Of a DNA stretch of 64,000 nucleotides, positions 17,584-26,131 are shown one piece after another. Both the position numbers and the translations under genes were made by a program. Every line of letters begins with the position of its first letter. The first letter of the stretch is position 1. This DNA comes from Chthoniobacterales bacterium (GTDB taxonomy: Bacteria > Verrucomicrobiota > Verrucomicrobiia > Chthoniobacterales > UBA10450), in contig DATENU010000015.1 of the NCBI GenBank assembly GCA_035274845.1, positions 310,001 through 374,000 on the forward strand. Direction: 5' to 3'. Below the pieces are notes generated by a model that saw nothing but the letters and a program-made list of their open reading frames with translations, searched no databases and had not been told where the DNA came from.

Positions 17584-17680
17584 TGGAGACGGCTCGCCGC
17601 CGAGCCGTTGGGGGTAACCCAGCGCAGGCTCTCAACGGTTACATCGCAGGTCCCAACGGCCTGGGGGCAGGCCGTCTCCA
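17584..17680. repeat. GGAGACGGC foldback element between thrC and lysC
   Basis: It starts TGGAGACGGC-TCGCCGCCGA-GCCGTTGGG and ends CCCAACGGCC-TGGGGGCA-GGCCGTCTCCA, that is, two hairpins as inverted copies of each other. The unit has the same layout as the element read in frame in the E1-E2 gene. It starts right after the thrC stop and could attenuate read-through into lysC. Confidence 0.75.
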
Positions 17681-17763
17681 AAACCTTCGCGGGTTGACAG
17701 CCGGCCCACATACGCGAGACCATCCGCCGTGATTCCTCGCCTTCATCCTGGCCCGGCTTTGCC

Positions 17764-19011
17764 ATGCGCCTGATCGTCCAGAAATACGGCGGCACATCGG
17801 TCGGTTCTGCCGAGCGGATCCGGAATGTCGCGCGCCGATTGCTCGAAACGCAGCGGGAAGGTTGCCGCGTCGTCGCGGTGATTTCCGCGATGGCCGGCGT
17901 CACCGACAACCTGATCAAACTGGCGCGGGAAACTTCACCCCAGCCAAGCGAGCGCGAGCTCGACACCTTGCTCGCCACCGGCGAACAGGCCGCGATCGCG
18001 CTCACCGCCATGGCCGTCAACGCCCTGGGCGGGAAAGCGATTTCCCTCACGGGCGCGGAAGCCGGCATCCTGACCGATCGCGCCCATACCCGGGCCAAGA
18101 TCGCCAACATTTCTCCGCGACAAATCCACGCCCTCCTGGCCGATGATTACATCGTCGTTGTGGCCGGGTTTCAGGGACAGAACGCCGAGGGCGAAACCAC
18201 CACGCTCGGCCGCGGCGGCTCCGACCTGACCGCGATCGCGCTCGCCGGAGCGTTAAACGCCGATGCCTGCCAGATTTTTACCGACGTCGATGGCGTTTTC
18301 ACCTGCGATCCCCGGGTGGTCCTGGATGCAAAGAAACTCGACGAAGTTGCCTACGACGAGCTCCTCGAAATGGCCGGCGCCGGCTCAAAGGTCATGCAAT
18401 CGCGCGCCGTCGAATTCGCCAAAAAATTCGGGGTCGAATTCGAAGTTCGCTCCAGTTTCAAGACCGACCCGGGCACGATCGCGAAGGAGGAAACCGCGAA
18501 TATGGAGGATGTGGTCATCCGCGGAATCAGCGTCGAGCGGCACCAGGCCAAGGTCACGGTGGACGATGTCCGGGATGAGCCGGGGGTCGCGAGCCGGATT
18601 TTCTCGGTGATCTCGAGCGGGAATATCATCGTGGACATGATCGTCCAGAGCGTTTCCAAGCACGGCACGACCGATATTTCCTTTACCATTCACGAAAACG
18701 ACTTGGACGCCGCGACGAAACTCCTGGAACCCGTGGTGAAGGAAGTCCGGGCGGCGGGTTTGATCACCACCAGCGGCGTGGCCAAGCTCAGCGTGGTCGG
18801 GATCGGGATGCGGTCGCATTCCGGCGTGGCCGCGCGGCTGTTCGATTGCCTGGGCAAGGGTGGGATCAATATCCAGCTTATCTCGACCTCCGAAATCAAG
18901 ATCGCGGTAATCATCGACGGAAAAGACGCCGACCGGGCCGCCCAACTGACCCACCAGGAGTTCGGCCTGTCCCGATTCACGCCCTCAGAACCTGCGGCCG
19001 AGGACGAATGA
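17764..19011 (+). CDS. lysC: Aspartate kinase
   Basis: 415 residues. The kinase domain opens with VQKYGGTSVGSAERI at 5-19 and contains FTDVDGVFTCDPR, the family signature. Two ACT domains follow from about residue 265 (VTVDDVRDEPGVASRIFSVI and LSVVGIGMRSHSGVAARLF), the usual sites for feedback control by lysine or threonine. It phosphorylates aspartate as the entry step to Lys, Thr and Met. A GACGGGC/GCCCGTC hairpin follows the stop without a U tract. Confidence 0.95.
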   Translation: MRLIVQKYGGTSVGSAERIRNVARRLLETQREGCRVVAVISAMAGVTDNLIKLARETSPQPSERELDTLLATGEQAAIALTAMAVNALGGKAISLTGAEAGILTDRAHTRAKIANISPRQIHALLADDYIVVVAGFQGQNAEGETTTLGRGGSDLTAIALAGALNADACQIFTDVDGVFTCDPRVVLDAKKLDEVAYDELLEMAGAGSKVMQSRAVEFAKKFGVEFEVRSSFKTDPGTIAKEETANMEDVVIRGISVERHQAKVTVDDVRDEPGVASRIFSVISSGNIIVDMIVQSVSKHGTTDISFTIHENDLDAATKLLEPVVKEVRAAGLITTSGVAKLSVVGIGMRSHSGVAARLFDCLGKGGINIQLISTSEIKIAVIIDGKDADRAAQLTHQEFGLSRFTPSEPAAEDE

Positions 19012-19126
19012 CGGGCGAATCTGGTCCTGATGCCCGTCGCAAGCAGTTATAAATTGTATTCCGGAAAGTGCGTGAGAACAATATGAAGGTCTTTATGGCG
19101 TGACCGTTAAGCTGGACGAATAGCCT

Positions 19127-19306
19127 CAAGGAGCGGCGGTGTCTGCACCGCCGACAATCGCCAATAACGCGCAGACCCGAAATTTGCCCGACGAGCGAGT
19201 ATTGACCGATAGCGCGTTGGAATTCTCATTCGTTATCCGACCCAACGGCCGACCGCGGCGGAGCCCGCCGACGGAATTCCGGCGGTTCGGAAAGCGCCGC
19301 TCCTTG
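19127..19306. repeat. AAGGAGCG foldback element downstream of lysC
   Basis: CAAGGAGCGGCGG at the left and CGCCGCTCCTTG at the right form terminal inverted repeats of 12 bp with a ~155-bp interior that also contains GCGG/CCGC arms. It has the same family outline as 3109-3239. Confidence 0.7.
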
Positions 19307-19458
19307 GTTTACCTTATGTCCCGGACCATCCGGGTAGCCGTCGTTTCGAAGACGATAGACCGGCCGGTGCCGCCCTTTGCGGCTGGCGAACTTGAGCCCG
19401 TTGAGGGGATTCTACGCTACAGGCAATCCCAAACCATTCCTTCCATTACATCATACAA

Positions 19459-19476
19459 TATATGTCATATGAAATA
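19459..19476 (+). repeat. Direct repeat, left flank of accessory patch
   Basis: TATATGTCATATGAAATA is identical to 22028-22045, and weaker similarity continues ~50 bp further (both reach GGTGYTG and TTATGGAG). The pair brackets 2.55 kb that holds IS remnants and unknown genes. It could be a duplicated target, a recombination scar or a shared regulatory sequence. Confidence 0.6.
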
Positions 19477-19560
19477 GTAGGGTGTTGCTGCTATATGGTT
19501 ATGGAGATTCTATATGAGCGATTCCACTACCTGCCGACCGGTCCCGCAACTTTCGCTCGA

Positions 19561-20133
19561 TCAACGGTATGACCGTCCCGAGAAAAGCGCGCCGATCAAG
19601 CTTCGTGATATCATCACGTTGATGCCTTGAAGGAGTTGCGAGTCGATGACCTCGCCAACGCGGTTTTGTGTCCCCCGGCTGACGATATGTGGGTTTTCGG
19701 CGATGAAACGCACAGTGAACGAGAGCATTAGCGGTGTCATTTGGCCGTAGAGCGACTCGTGAATTGAGGCCGATTCCAAGATCAGCATTTCGCCGTACAG
19801 GGGCGAATACCGCGCTTCGCCGAGTAGGTCTTTGAAACCGTGCTTAAAAAAGTTTTGGGCATAGAGCAGCGCCTGTTGGACTGGCGGCGTCTGGCCGTCG
19901 AACCACTTCTTGACCAAGGTGGGAGCTGCCCCTTTATGCCTCCCCATCGCGCGATAACAGTCGTTCGCGGCTACGGCGAGCGTGTGAATCGATACGCTTT
20001 CGGCGGTCTGGAACCACAGCATGATCGCGCTTTCGATTTGCCGAAGCGCTGCTGTCTTTTTATCAACCCGAAATATCGGGGACGGTAGGTTAGGCGGATT
20101 CAAGGTCAGCGAATGCTGCCTCGAATTTAGCAT
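19561..20133 (-). CDS. Hypothetical protein, possibly HEPN-like
   Basis: 190 residues, mainly helical. The phrase ESVSIHTLAVAANDCYRAMGR resembles helical, HEPN-like unknown proteins that often have IHTLxxAAxD, but the RX4-6H catalytic motif is not evident. Its start lies 44 nt inside the upstream IS1-type gene; no in-frame start exists just after that gene's stop, so the ATG is kept with doubt. The gene lies inside the 18-bp direct-repeat-bounded patch. Confidence 0.6.
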   Translation of the reverse strand: MLNSRQHSLTLNPPNLPSPIFRVDKKTAALRQIESAIMLWFQTAESVSIHTLAVAANDCYRAMGRHKGAAPTLVKKWFDGQTPPVQQALLYAQNFFKHGFKDLLGEARYSPLYGEMLILESASIHESLYGQMTPLMLSFTVRFIAENPHIVSRGTQNRVGEVIDSQLLQGINVMISRSLIGALFSGRSYR

Positions 20134-20902
20134 CTTCTTTCCGGCGAAGGAAATCCGCCGTCAGGTCCACGACCCGTTCTAAACTCCAACGTTCCAATTC
20201 CACGCCAGCCGCGACCGCTGGCGTGGTCCCTAGCGTCTTGTGAACTCGAACAAGGTTGTAGATGCCGAAATGCAGCGCCACGGCTGCCTTGTGCATTTCC
20301 AGGTCCTTCGAGTAGCCAAGCCCCTTCCGTTGGAAGCGCTTCAATTCCTGCCGGACGGTCAGGAAGACGCGCTCAATGTGCGAAGTCGTGAGGCTGCCTA
20401 AGTCCGGCGAGCCGATTACTGGTTCCCGGCTCACCGTCACCATCTTGCGAACGCCCTCGTTCTTTCCAAGACGTGCCAGCGTGCCGTCCAGCATTTCAGG
20501 CTCGCCGAATACCTTTGTTTCCATTCCGAAAGTGAAACCCTCGTAACCGAACGCTTCGCGAATCAGCCACGGATAGCGCAGAAAATTGTCGGTCGCGATC
20601 TGCACCGGCCCTTTCACGCGCTCCCGCACATCGCCAACGAAATCCCGGCCCGTATTGCTGTCCCGCTTCCCGATCTTGTGGGAGAAAACCAGCTTCGTGT
20701 CCGCGTCAATGCAGGCCCACAGCCAGAAATCGCCGCGATTCGGATGCCGTTCCCGCTCCCAGATGTGCGGCGATTTCTTCATCCGTCCGGCATGGCAGCC
20801 GACATACTGCCATTGCTCATCCATTTCGATGCGGGAGCACGGCAGGTCGCGAAACTCGCGGTCCATGTATTCGGCCAGCGCTTCGCCCGGCGCAATTTGC
20901 AC
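20090..20902 (-). CDS. IS1-type transposase, N-terminally short
   Basis: 270 residues from a GTG start. EMDEQWQYVG (D28) closely matches the catalytic region of IS1 InsB. ATDN (D105) and SHIERVFLTVRQELKRF (E177) complete a DDE triad, and VRVHKTLGTTPAVAAGVE is the usual tail of this group. The N-terminal zinc/HTH part expected in full-length relatives (~50 residues) is absent: the frame closes with a TAG ~75 nt upstream of the GTG. No IS1-like terminal inverted repeats were found at either side. It is probably a decayed or domesticated copy. The stop codon overlaps a GCCTAACC motif. Confidence 0.75.
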   Translation of the reverse strand: MQIAPGEALAEYMDREFRDLPCSRIEMDEQWQYVGCHAGRMKKSPHIWERERHPNRGDFWLWACIDADTKLVFSHKIGKRDSNTGRDFVGDVRERVKGPVQIATDNFLRYPWLIREAFGYEGFTFGMETKVFGEPEMLDGTLARLGKNEGVRKMVTVSREPVIGSPDLGSLTTSHIERVFLTVRQELKRFQRKGLGYSKDLEMHKAAVALHFGIYNLVRVHKTLGTTPAVAAGVELERWSLERVVDLTADFLRRKEDAKFEAAFADLESA

Positions 20903-20978
20903 CGCTGGCTGAGGCGCTGAGAACAGCGTCCCGGCCTGTTCCGCGAATTCGCGCTATTTCGTTTCCCAAAGGGACTAT

Positions 20979-21392
20979 CTATTGCGGTGGTAGCGGCTCG
21001 TGAATCTCTGCGTACCTCTCCAGTGTGTCCTGCACGGAAGCAGCAAAGAACTGCATCGGCGAATTTCTCGGGTCAACCAGCTTGCCAATCTTTACTTGGT
21101 AAAACTGATCTGGATGTTGTTCGTAATGCTCATCCAGCATTGTCGCGAAATTCAAAACCCTTAGTGCCGCTTCTGGATGGGCTGCTATGGCTTGTCGCAC
21201 CGCGTCTGGCGACGTGGCGGCTCCTAAGACGCTTAGAAAATCAGTACATTGCCGCAGTGGAAGGCGAGCAAGCTTCCGGCGTTCCTCTTCGGGTATCGCT
21301 TGTTCAAATTCGATCCAGGCTCGACTTAGACAGCTTCGCCAAAGAGCACGGGCCTCGTCTCTTGGACGCTCAAAATTTGGTTTGTCCGGCAT
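20979..21392 (-). CDS. Hypothetical protein
   Basis: 137 residues, helical and charged, without signal or membrane segments: N-terminal RPRDEARALWRSCLSRAW, middle RQCTDFLSVLGAATSPDAVRQAI, then VLNFATMLDEHYEQHPDQFYQV. No family is recognised. It starts with ATG and ends 77 bp before the IS1-type gene. A long plus-strand frame overlaps it but has weaker protein character. Location inside the IS-rich patch suggests horizontally acquired cargo. Confidence 0.55.
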   Translation of the reverse strand: MPDKPNFERPRDEARALWRSCLSRAWIEFEQAIPEEERRKLARLPLRQCTDFLSVLGAATSPDAVRQAIAAHPEAALRVLNFATMLDEHYEQHPDQFYQVKIGKLVDPRNSPMQFFAASVQDTLERYAEIHEPLPPQ

Positions 21393-21489
21393 GGATCACA
21401 GACCCAAAAGCAGCGTCCATACCTCCGATTTTCGCAAAGGCCGAATTATGAATTTCCATAACGATAGGCACCCCAACACCAATAGTAGC

Positions 21490-21614
21490 GACCCTCGATC
21501 GTTGTTCAGACTGCCTTCCTCGATCACTTCCCCTTTGCCATCCAGCACACAAAACCGGTGTCGCTTCTCTCCCAGATCCAAGCCGATAGTTTTTTGCTTC
21601 TTTTCTTGCTTCAT
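21490..21614 (-). pseudogene. N-terminal fragment of an IS110-family transposase
   Basis: The minus strand reads MKQEKKQKTIGLDLGEKRH, then RFCVLDGKGEVIEEGSLNND: the first beta-strand of the DEDD (RuvC-like) domain of IS110/IS1111 transposases, with its first Asp in GLDLG. Similarity stops after about 40 residues and the frame continues into unrelated sequence, so ~300 residues are lost. It lies directly beside a GCCTAACC half-site of attC type. Confidence 0.7.
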
Positions 21615-21707
21615 AGGCGTCGAGTTTACCCGAGCGCGCAACGCTCAGGCTCTCGCTGCCTTCTCATCTAATCTGGTTAGGCGGCAAACTGTCCACGGAG
21701 TAAGTGC

Positions 21708-21917
21708 TCATGTGGAATGCGATCTGCCGAAAAGCATGACTGAGCCGAAGAGTATCAGCCAGCCGATTCCTATGAAACGAATCACGAGTCTTGAGGGCAT
21801 CTTCACTCGGCCACGATGAAACCACGAATAGAAGCGGACGACAGTGCCTGGCAAAAGAATCCACCACAACCCGAAACCGCCAAACAAGGCCACCGCGCCA
21901 AGATCAAAAGCGTTCAT
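21708..21917 (-). CDS. Small membrane protein
   Basis: 69 residues with two hydrophobic segments (~6-28 and ~47-64) separated by a basic, aromatic loop (RFYSWFHRGRVKMPSRLVIR). No family name is known; similar two-span small proteins are frequent as integron cassette products. Upstream it carries TCTAATTCTAGTTAGG, nearly the same as the sequence before the cassette-like gene at 48602, and 35 nt after its stop it has GCCTAACC. Confidence 0.6.
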   Translation of the reverse strand: MNAFDLGAVALFGGFGLWWILLPGTVVRFYSWFHRGRVKMPSRLVIRFIGIGWLILFGSVMLFGRSHST

Positions 21918-21963
21918 TCGAGAGACTTAAGGGCAACATGCCACCTAACTAGAATTAGACGAA

Positions 21964-21991
21964 TGTTCGCCTTAAAAGGCGAACAATTTTT
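21964..21991 (+). terminator. Terminator-like hairpin
   Basis: Stem TGTTCGCCTT / AAGGCGAACA (10 bp perfect, 2-nt loop) followed by ATTTTT on the plus strand. It is oriented away from any plus-strand gene, so it may instead be part of a recombination-site arm. Confidence 0.4.
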
Positions 21992-22027
21992 CGCCTATCA
22001 CTGGGGTGGGCGCACAAGACACGTTGC

Positions 22028-22045
22028 TATATGTCATATGAAATA
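22028..22045 (+). repeat. Direct repeat, right flank of accessory patch
   Basis: Second copy of TATATGTCATATGAAATA, followed by diverged sequence that still aligns with the left copy (GGTGCTG, GTTATGGAG). It lies just downstream of the gene ending at 22107. Confidence 0.6.
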
Positions 22046-22106
22046 CATTGGGGTTGGTGCTGATTCCGTATGCTTGTTATGGAGCCTCGCGATTTTGCTC
22101 CTCTGC

Positions 22107-22601
22107 TTAATCCTGCCTCTTGGCTAACGGGATGTGGGCAGTTCTCAACAAGTTATCAAGGACCTCGGATGATCCGCGGGCCCCAATTGAGCCTACGGCC
22201 GTGTCGCCCACCAAAACGTCAAGCCGATCGCATTCGTAGCAGATCAGGAAATCATATGTCTTTGTCTCCGTCGTCACTCGAAGCGCGTGGCGCGGGAAAA
22301 AGCAACTGGCACCCTTGTGCTCAGCGGCGGCAATTGCCGCCTTCAACGCGGATATTGCCATTTCCGCCTGGCTCGAATCAAGCAGGACGAACCCCAGAAT
22401 GTTATGTGAAGGAAGACCGGCGCTCGTTTCAACGCCAGGCACTGGTCCTATGCCTAGAGGCTCAAGAGAGTAGAGACTGACGGATTTGTGATAGCGTAAC
22501 GCTCGCTGCGCCTCGGGCGGAAGCTCTTGCTTTCGCCCCTCCCCGCCAAAGAGAGTTCCGATTCCAAGCCCAAGCAGAAAAAAAACGTTCCGGAATTTCA
22601 C
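22107..22601 (-). CDS. Hypothetical secreted protein
   Basis: 164 residues from GTG 22601, chosen because VKFRNVFFLLGLGIGTLFG then begins the protein as a signal peptide and avoids overlap with the upstream gene; an ATG at 22643 gives 178 residues. The mature part ends with CYECDRLDVLVGD and an RGSSEVLDNLL segment, a pattern familiar from small Verrucomicrobia/Planctomycetes unknowns. The two cysteines (CYEC) may bind metal or form a disulfide. It is 22 bp downstream of the next gene on the same strand. Confidence 0.6.
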   Translation of the reverse strand: MKFRNVFFLLGLGIGTLFGGEGRKQELPPEAQRALRYHKSVSLYSLEPLGIGPVPGVETSAGLPSHNILGFVLLDSSQAEMAISALKAAIAAAEHKGASCFFPRHALRVTTETKTYDFLICYECDRLDVLVGDTAVGSIGARGSSEVLDNLLRTAHIPLAKRQD

Positions 22602-22623
22602 AGCGGTTGAGAAAAGGGCGGAT

Positions 22624-23217
22624 CTACCGCGATGTGATTCCAAGCGCCCGGAGAAATTTCGCGAGGTCGTCGAAGCCTTCTTTGCTCAGGAACGTCCCCC
22701 GATAATAAAGCAGAAATTCGCCGATTTGAACGACTCCGAACTCGTCATAGACCGACTTGCCGTCGTACTTGGGAGACGAAACGAGATGAAGATTGATCTT
22801 GTGTCCCTTTCCCCGTTTGCCGTGTGCCTGGTAAAGCAGATCGGAGGAACTCTCAAACCCAATCTTTCCGGCGTTCTTGAGTAGCAATGGCCGATAGTTT
22901 CTAAAGAACGGCGTGGCATAATCCCGCTGCCGCGGCAGGTTGACGGCAGCGCGGTGAGTCAGATAGATATCTATCATTCCTTTTTCCCCCCAATACTCGA
23001 AACGAGAAATGCCATCCCGCGAAAAAGTATAGGCATTAATACCCTTAAATCCGCCCATGTACTGGGTGAACGAGACCCCGGTTTCTTTGTTGGCATAGAA
23101 TCCCGCGGCCGGGTTCATGTCCCAAACGGGGTCCAGTTTTGAATGTTCGATTTTTTGGGCGTGGAGAGCGGCTGGCATAACGGCCAGCCAAAGAGCAATT
23201 ACTCGGGTTAATCTCAT
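22624..23217 (-). CDS. Hypothetical secreted protein
   Basis: 197 residues from ATG 23217. The longer frame (to 23274) is rejected because the signal peptide MRLTRVIALWLAVMPAALHA starts here. The mature protein is mixed alpha/beta with many aromatics (FTQYMGGFKGINAYTFSRDG, RFEYWGEKGMIDIYLTHR) and ends FDDLAKFLRALGI. No domain is recognised. Probably exported to the periplasm and co-transcribed with the following gene. Confidence 0.65.
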   Translation of the reverse strand: MRLTRVIALWLAVMPAALHAQKIEHSKLDPVWDMNPAAGFYANKETGVSFTQYMGGFKGINAYTFSRDGISRFEYWGEKGMIDIYLTHRAAVNLPRQRDYATPFFRNYRPLLLKNAGKIGFESSSDLLYQAHGKRGKGHKINLHLVSSPKYDGKSVYDEFGVVQIGEFLLYYRGTFLSKEGFDDLAKFLRALGITSR

Positions 23218-23433
23218 ATTGGGCTCGATGCGGTGCTTGCTGAGAGTCAGCAACCGATGCCGATCAACTGTCAAGGCTCTTAAGCGTCAGTGGCCCTTTG
23301 GAGCGACGTCTAAAACCCTCCGCTCCGGCTTGCCGCTGCAATAAGAAGCCGAAATCCGGCTTAGGCGGCGCCCTTTCCGGAATCCCGAGGCGGTCGATTC
23401 ACGCCCAGATCTCGAGGAATGTCCGGCTGGCGG

Positions 23434-23958
23434 CTACCGATCCCGGTAGCCCATGATGCCCATACCGTCTTTGAACATGCTGCTGTCTTTGTCATTCACC
23501 GGCCCGAAATGCGCCCCCCTGTACTCAAGGCTGGCGACAGCGACGCCGCGATATTTGGCGGGCACGAAGCGGCGCATCTGTATCTGGTTGATCACGTGAT
23601 CGGCGACCCGCGGGTCAGTCGATTCCAACACTCTCAGGTCTTTTACGTAACCTTCGGCGGTAATGATGAAACCGACGGCGGCTTTGGCTGGCGTTTTCGT
23701 CTCGCGCATCGGGCGCGGATCGTAGTATCCGAAATAGACGTCGTTGCCTTTTACCCGCGCGGGAACAAACTCCCCGCCTGGTTTGATTGTGACAACCCGA
23801 TATTCGTCGGAAAACAGTTTCGCGGCAGTTCGATCCAGCACCGGCGCTTTGCTGCTGACCGTGTAAACGACGCTCGCTGGCTCTGCCGGCTTCCCGGCGA
23901 TGACCTGGGCGACCGCTACGATGATGGCGCAAGCCGTGGCAGCCGATCTAACTAACAT
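23434..23958 (-). CDS. Secreted protein with TonB-C-like region
   Basis: 174 residues from ATG 23958 (an ATG six codons upstream is also possible). A signal peptide is followed by a region whose second half, KAAVGFIITAEGYVKDLRVLESTDPRVADHVINQIQMRRFVPA, has the alternating pattern of TonB C-terminal domains (GxVxxVxVxxSTxxxLD...AlxxWrFxPA). There is no membrane anchor beyond the signal, so it is not a canonical TonB; the family call is tentative. It starts about 50 bp before the Kelch gene end. Confidence 0.55.
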   Translation of the reverse strand: MLVRSAATACAIIVAVAQVIAGKPAEPASVVYTVSSKAPVLDRTAAKLFSDEYRVVTIKPGGEFVPARVKGNDVYFGYYDPRPMRETKTPAKAAVGFIITAEGYVKDLRVLESTDPRVADHVINQIQMRRFVPAKYRGVAVASLEYRGAHFGPVNDKDSSMFKDGMGIMGYRDR

Positions 23959-24026
23959 GGGAAAATGGAGGAACATTGATGGTTAAGTCCGCTTTCTCGC
24001 GTCGAACGAGGCTCGGATCAAAAACA

Positions 24027-26033
24027 TTACGGAAGGTTGTAAACCTCGACCAACCCTGTGCCGGTAGTGTTGTTTACTCCGCGGACAATGGCGGTGTAAT
24101 TGCCGGCTGGGAAAGTTTGGAGCAACGCTGATTCCAAATCGTTGGCAGGTTGAAGACCTGTCGCTTCGATTTCGGCTTGCTGGCTGCTGCCATCAGGGTG
24201 CGTCTTCCAGTTGTCGTTGGAAGCGAGCAGGGTCCCGCTCGCATCGCGCAGCTCGAGGGTGGAATCCGCCAAGCGTCCCGTTACGGGAACCGATGGTCCT
24301 ACGGCGCGCACCAACACCCTCGCCATCGAGCCTTCGGTCCCTCCCCCGACAATAAACCCGCCGATGAGGATGTTGTCTTCCGTTTGGACAAGCCCGCGCG
24401 TTGAGACGTTAGCCAGTTTCGAGTCAGCGGCATAATCGAGATCGTAGGCGTCGAATAGGCCGGTGCCCGGGGCGCCGTTTTTATTCCGCACAATGACCGT
24501 ATAGGCCCCGGGATTGATCACGCCCCAAAGCGCCGATTCCAAATCGTTCGCCGGCGCCAGCCCGCTATCGATGATTTGCTGTCTGGTCAGGGCGTCACCC
24601 CAGTTGTCATTGGCGCCAAGGAGCTCGCCCGAAGGACCGTGAACTTCGATGGTTGGGTCGGCGACCGCCCCCGGCAAGCCGAGCGAGGGTCCAATCCCGC
24701 GAACGATCACTGTCTTGGGCTCTGTGCCGGTAATGATGAATCCGCCGATCATGGCGTTGTCACCTGTTTCCACCCGCACACGGGTGGAGATGTTCAGCAA
24801 CGTAGGTATTGGCTCGTACAGTTCCGCGTAATCGTAATAGGTGGTGCCGTACCCTAACCACCCGCCCCCGGCGACTAACACCTTGCCGTTGGACAACAAC
24901 GTCGCCGTAAAGAAAGGCCTGGCGACGCCAAGGGGCCCGGTCGCTGTCCAGGTCCCGGTCGCCGGGTTGTACAATTCCGCGCTGTTGAGAAGGATGCCTC
25001 CTTGTTTGTATCCTCCGACGACGAGCACCTTGCCGTTGGCCAGCAAACTCGCCCGGTGAGTAATTCGAGCGTTGGCCATGCTCCCCGTCGTTGTCCAGGT
25101 GCCGCTAGCGGGATCGTACAGTTCCGCGCTCGCGAGAATATTTTGCCCGCTTTGGAAAAAGTGTTCCCCTCCGGCAACGAGGAGTCTGCCATCGGGCAGC
25201 AACGTTGCTGTATGAGAAAAGCGTCCCGTGGCGAGAGAGCCAGTCGCCGTCCAGGTTCCGCTGGCCGGATCGAACAGTTCCGCGCTCGCGAGAGTGTTGA
25301 GGTTGATGCCCTCCTCTAGGCCTCCCGCGACAAGCACCTTGCCATTCGGTAGCAATTCCGCCGTATGGAGGAAGCGTCCGGTGGCGAGGCGGTCGGTCGA
25401 TGTCCAGGTACCACTGGCTGGATCGTACAATTCCGCGGTCCAGAGCGTGGATCCGCCGCCATAACCCGATCCGTAATGAATACCACCCGCGACGAGCACC
25501 TTGCCGTTGGGCAGCAACGTTGCGGTGTGCTGACTTCGGGCGCCGGAGAGACTGCCGGTAGTCGTCCAGATTCCCGTCGCGGGGTCGTAGAGCACTGCGC
25601 TGGTGAGATCGTCCTCGTCGACGCCAATTCCACCTGCGACGAGCACCTTGCCGTTGGCCAGCAATGTGGCTGTGTGCTGCCGCCGCCCCATCCGGAGGCT
25701 GCCGGTGCTGGTCCATGTTGCGCTTGCCGGATCGTAGAGTTCTGCGGTCGCGAGAATATTGATGCCCGGGTTGTTGGTGCCAGCTCCACCCGCGACCAGC
25801 ACCCTTCCATCAGGAAGTAGCGTCGCCGTGTGCTGAGTGCGTGCGGTCAGGAGGCTCCGCGTGAACCCAAAACCAAAGGCAGCGCCGCTGCATGGTTGGA
25901 CGAATACCAGGCCGGCGCTCAAGAGGATCAATAGGAATGCGATCGGCTTGGACACTCGCAAACCTCGATGGGCAGCCGTTACCCAAGGAAAACTGGAGGG
26001 CGATGGAGGTTCCGCGGGAGTTTCTACGGTCAT
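24027..26033 (-). CDS. Secreted Kelch-repeat protein with duplicated C-terminal domain (paralogue 1)
   Basis: 668 residues. The start ATG (MTVETPAEP) is chosen because it aligns with the starts of the two paralogues. Next is a hydrophobic export segment, then seven repeats of ~55 residues with consensus ARxxHTATLLPNGKVLVAGG and SAELYDPASGTWT, predicted to close a seven-bladed Kelch propeller. The last ~245 residues are two copies of a ~120-residue domain starting LLNISTRVRV and LANVSTRGLV, with GFIxxGxxxKxVIVRxxGPS and NDNW motifs, ending VEVYNLP. Probably extracellular adhesion or matrix. It forms a tandem array with the next two genes. Confidence 0.85.
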   Translation of the reverse strand: MTVETPAEPPSPSSFPWVTAAHRGLRVSKPIAFLLILLSAGLVFVQPCSGAAFGFGFTRSLLTARTQHTATLLPDGRVLVAGGAGTNNPGINILATAELYDPASATWTSTGSLRMGRRQHTATLLANGKVLVAGGIGVDEDDLTSAVLYDPATGIWTTTGSLSGARSQHTATLLPNGKVLVAGGIHYGSGYGGGSTLWTAELYDPASGTWTSTDRLATGRFLHTAELLPNGKVLVAGGLEEGINLNTLASAELFDPASGTWTATGSLATGRFSHTATLLPDGRLLVAGGEHFFQSGQNILASAELYDPASGTWTTTGSMANARITHRASLLANGKVLVVGGYKQGGILLNSAELYNPATGTWTATGPLGVARPFFTATLLSNGKVLVAGGGWLGYGTTYYDYAELYEPIPTLLNISTRVRVETGDNAMIGGFIITGTEPKTVIVRGIGPSLGLPGAVADPTIEVHGPSGELLGANDNWGDALTRQQIIDSGLAPANDLESALWGVINPGAYTVIVRNKNGAPGTGLFDAYDLDYAADSKLANVSTRGLVQTEDNILIGGFIVGGGTEGSMARVLVRAVGPSVPVTGRLADSTLELRDASGTLLASNDNWKTHPDGSSQQAEIEATGLQPANDLESALLQTFPAGNYTAIVRGVNNTTGTGLVEVYNLP

Positions 26034-26131
26034 CGCTGAACATACTCCCCAAATAGCCTTTCGCAACGGCCAAACAGGCTGTTTCGGAAGGACTACCAGA
26101 GGCAGCCGAACGCCTGACGAACGCCCCGGAA

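Larger units (their letters stand above)
19012..19560. other. 549-bp intergenic region at edge of the accessory patch
   Basis: No supported gene. It contains an AAGGAGCG foldback element (19127-19306) and the left 18-bp direct repeat (19459-19476). A short plus-strand frame at 19514-19630 is antisense to the 3' end of the next gene and is not called. Composition becomes visibly more AT-rich around 19440-19520. Confidence 0.6.

Noticed and set aside
19139-19477. 112-residue plus-strand frame upstream of the accessory patch
   Set aside because: It runs through an AAGGAGCG foldback element and the direct repeat; no protein-like pattern.
19514-19630. 38-residue plus-strand frame
   Set aside because: Antisense to the 3' end of the HEPN-like gene; it cannot be told apart from a shadow.
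20090-20902. Complete IS element
   Set aside because: No terminal inverted repeats or target duplication found at the gene edges and the N-terminal HTH part is missing.
21187-21819. 210-residue plus-strand frame across three minus-strand features
   Set aside because: Antisense to the 137-residue gene, the IS110 fragment and the small membrane gene; Ser/Arg-rich shadow.
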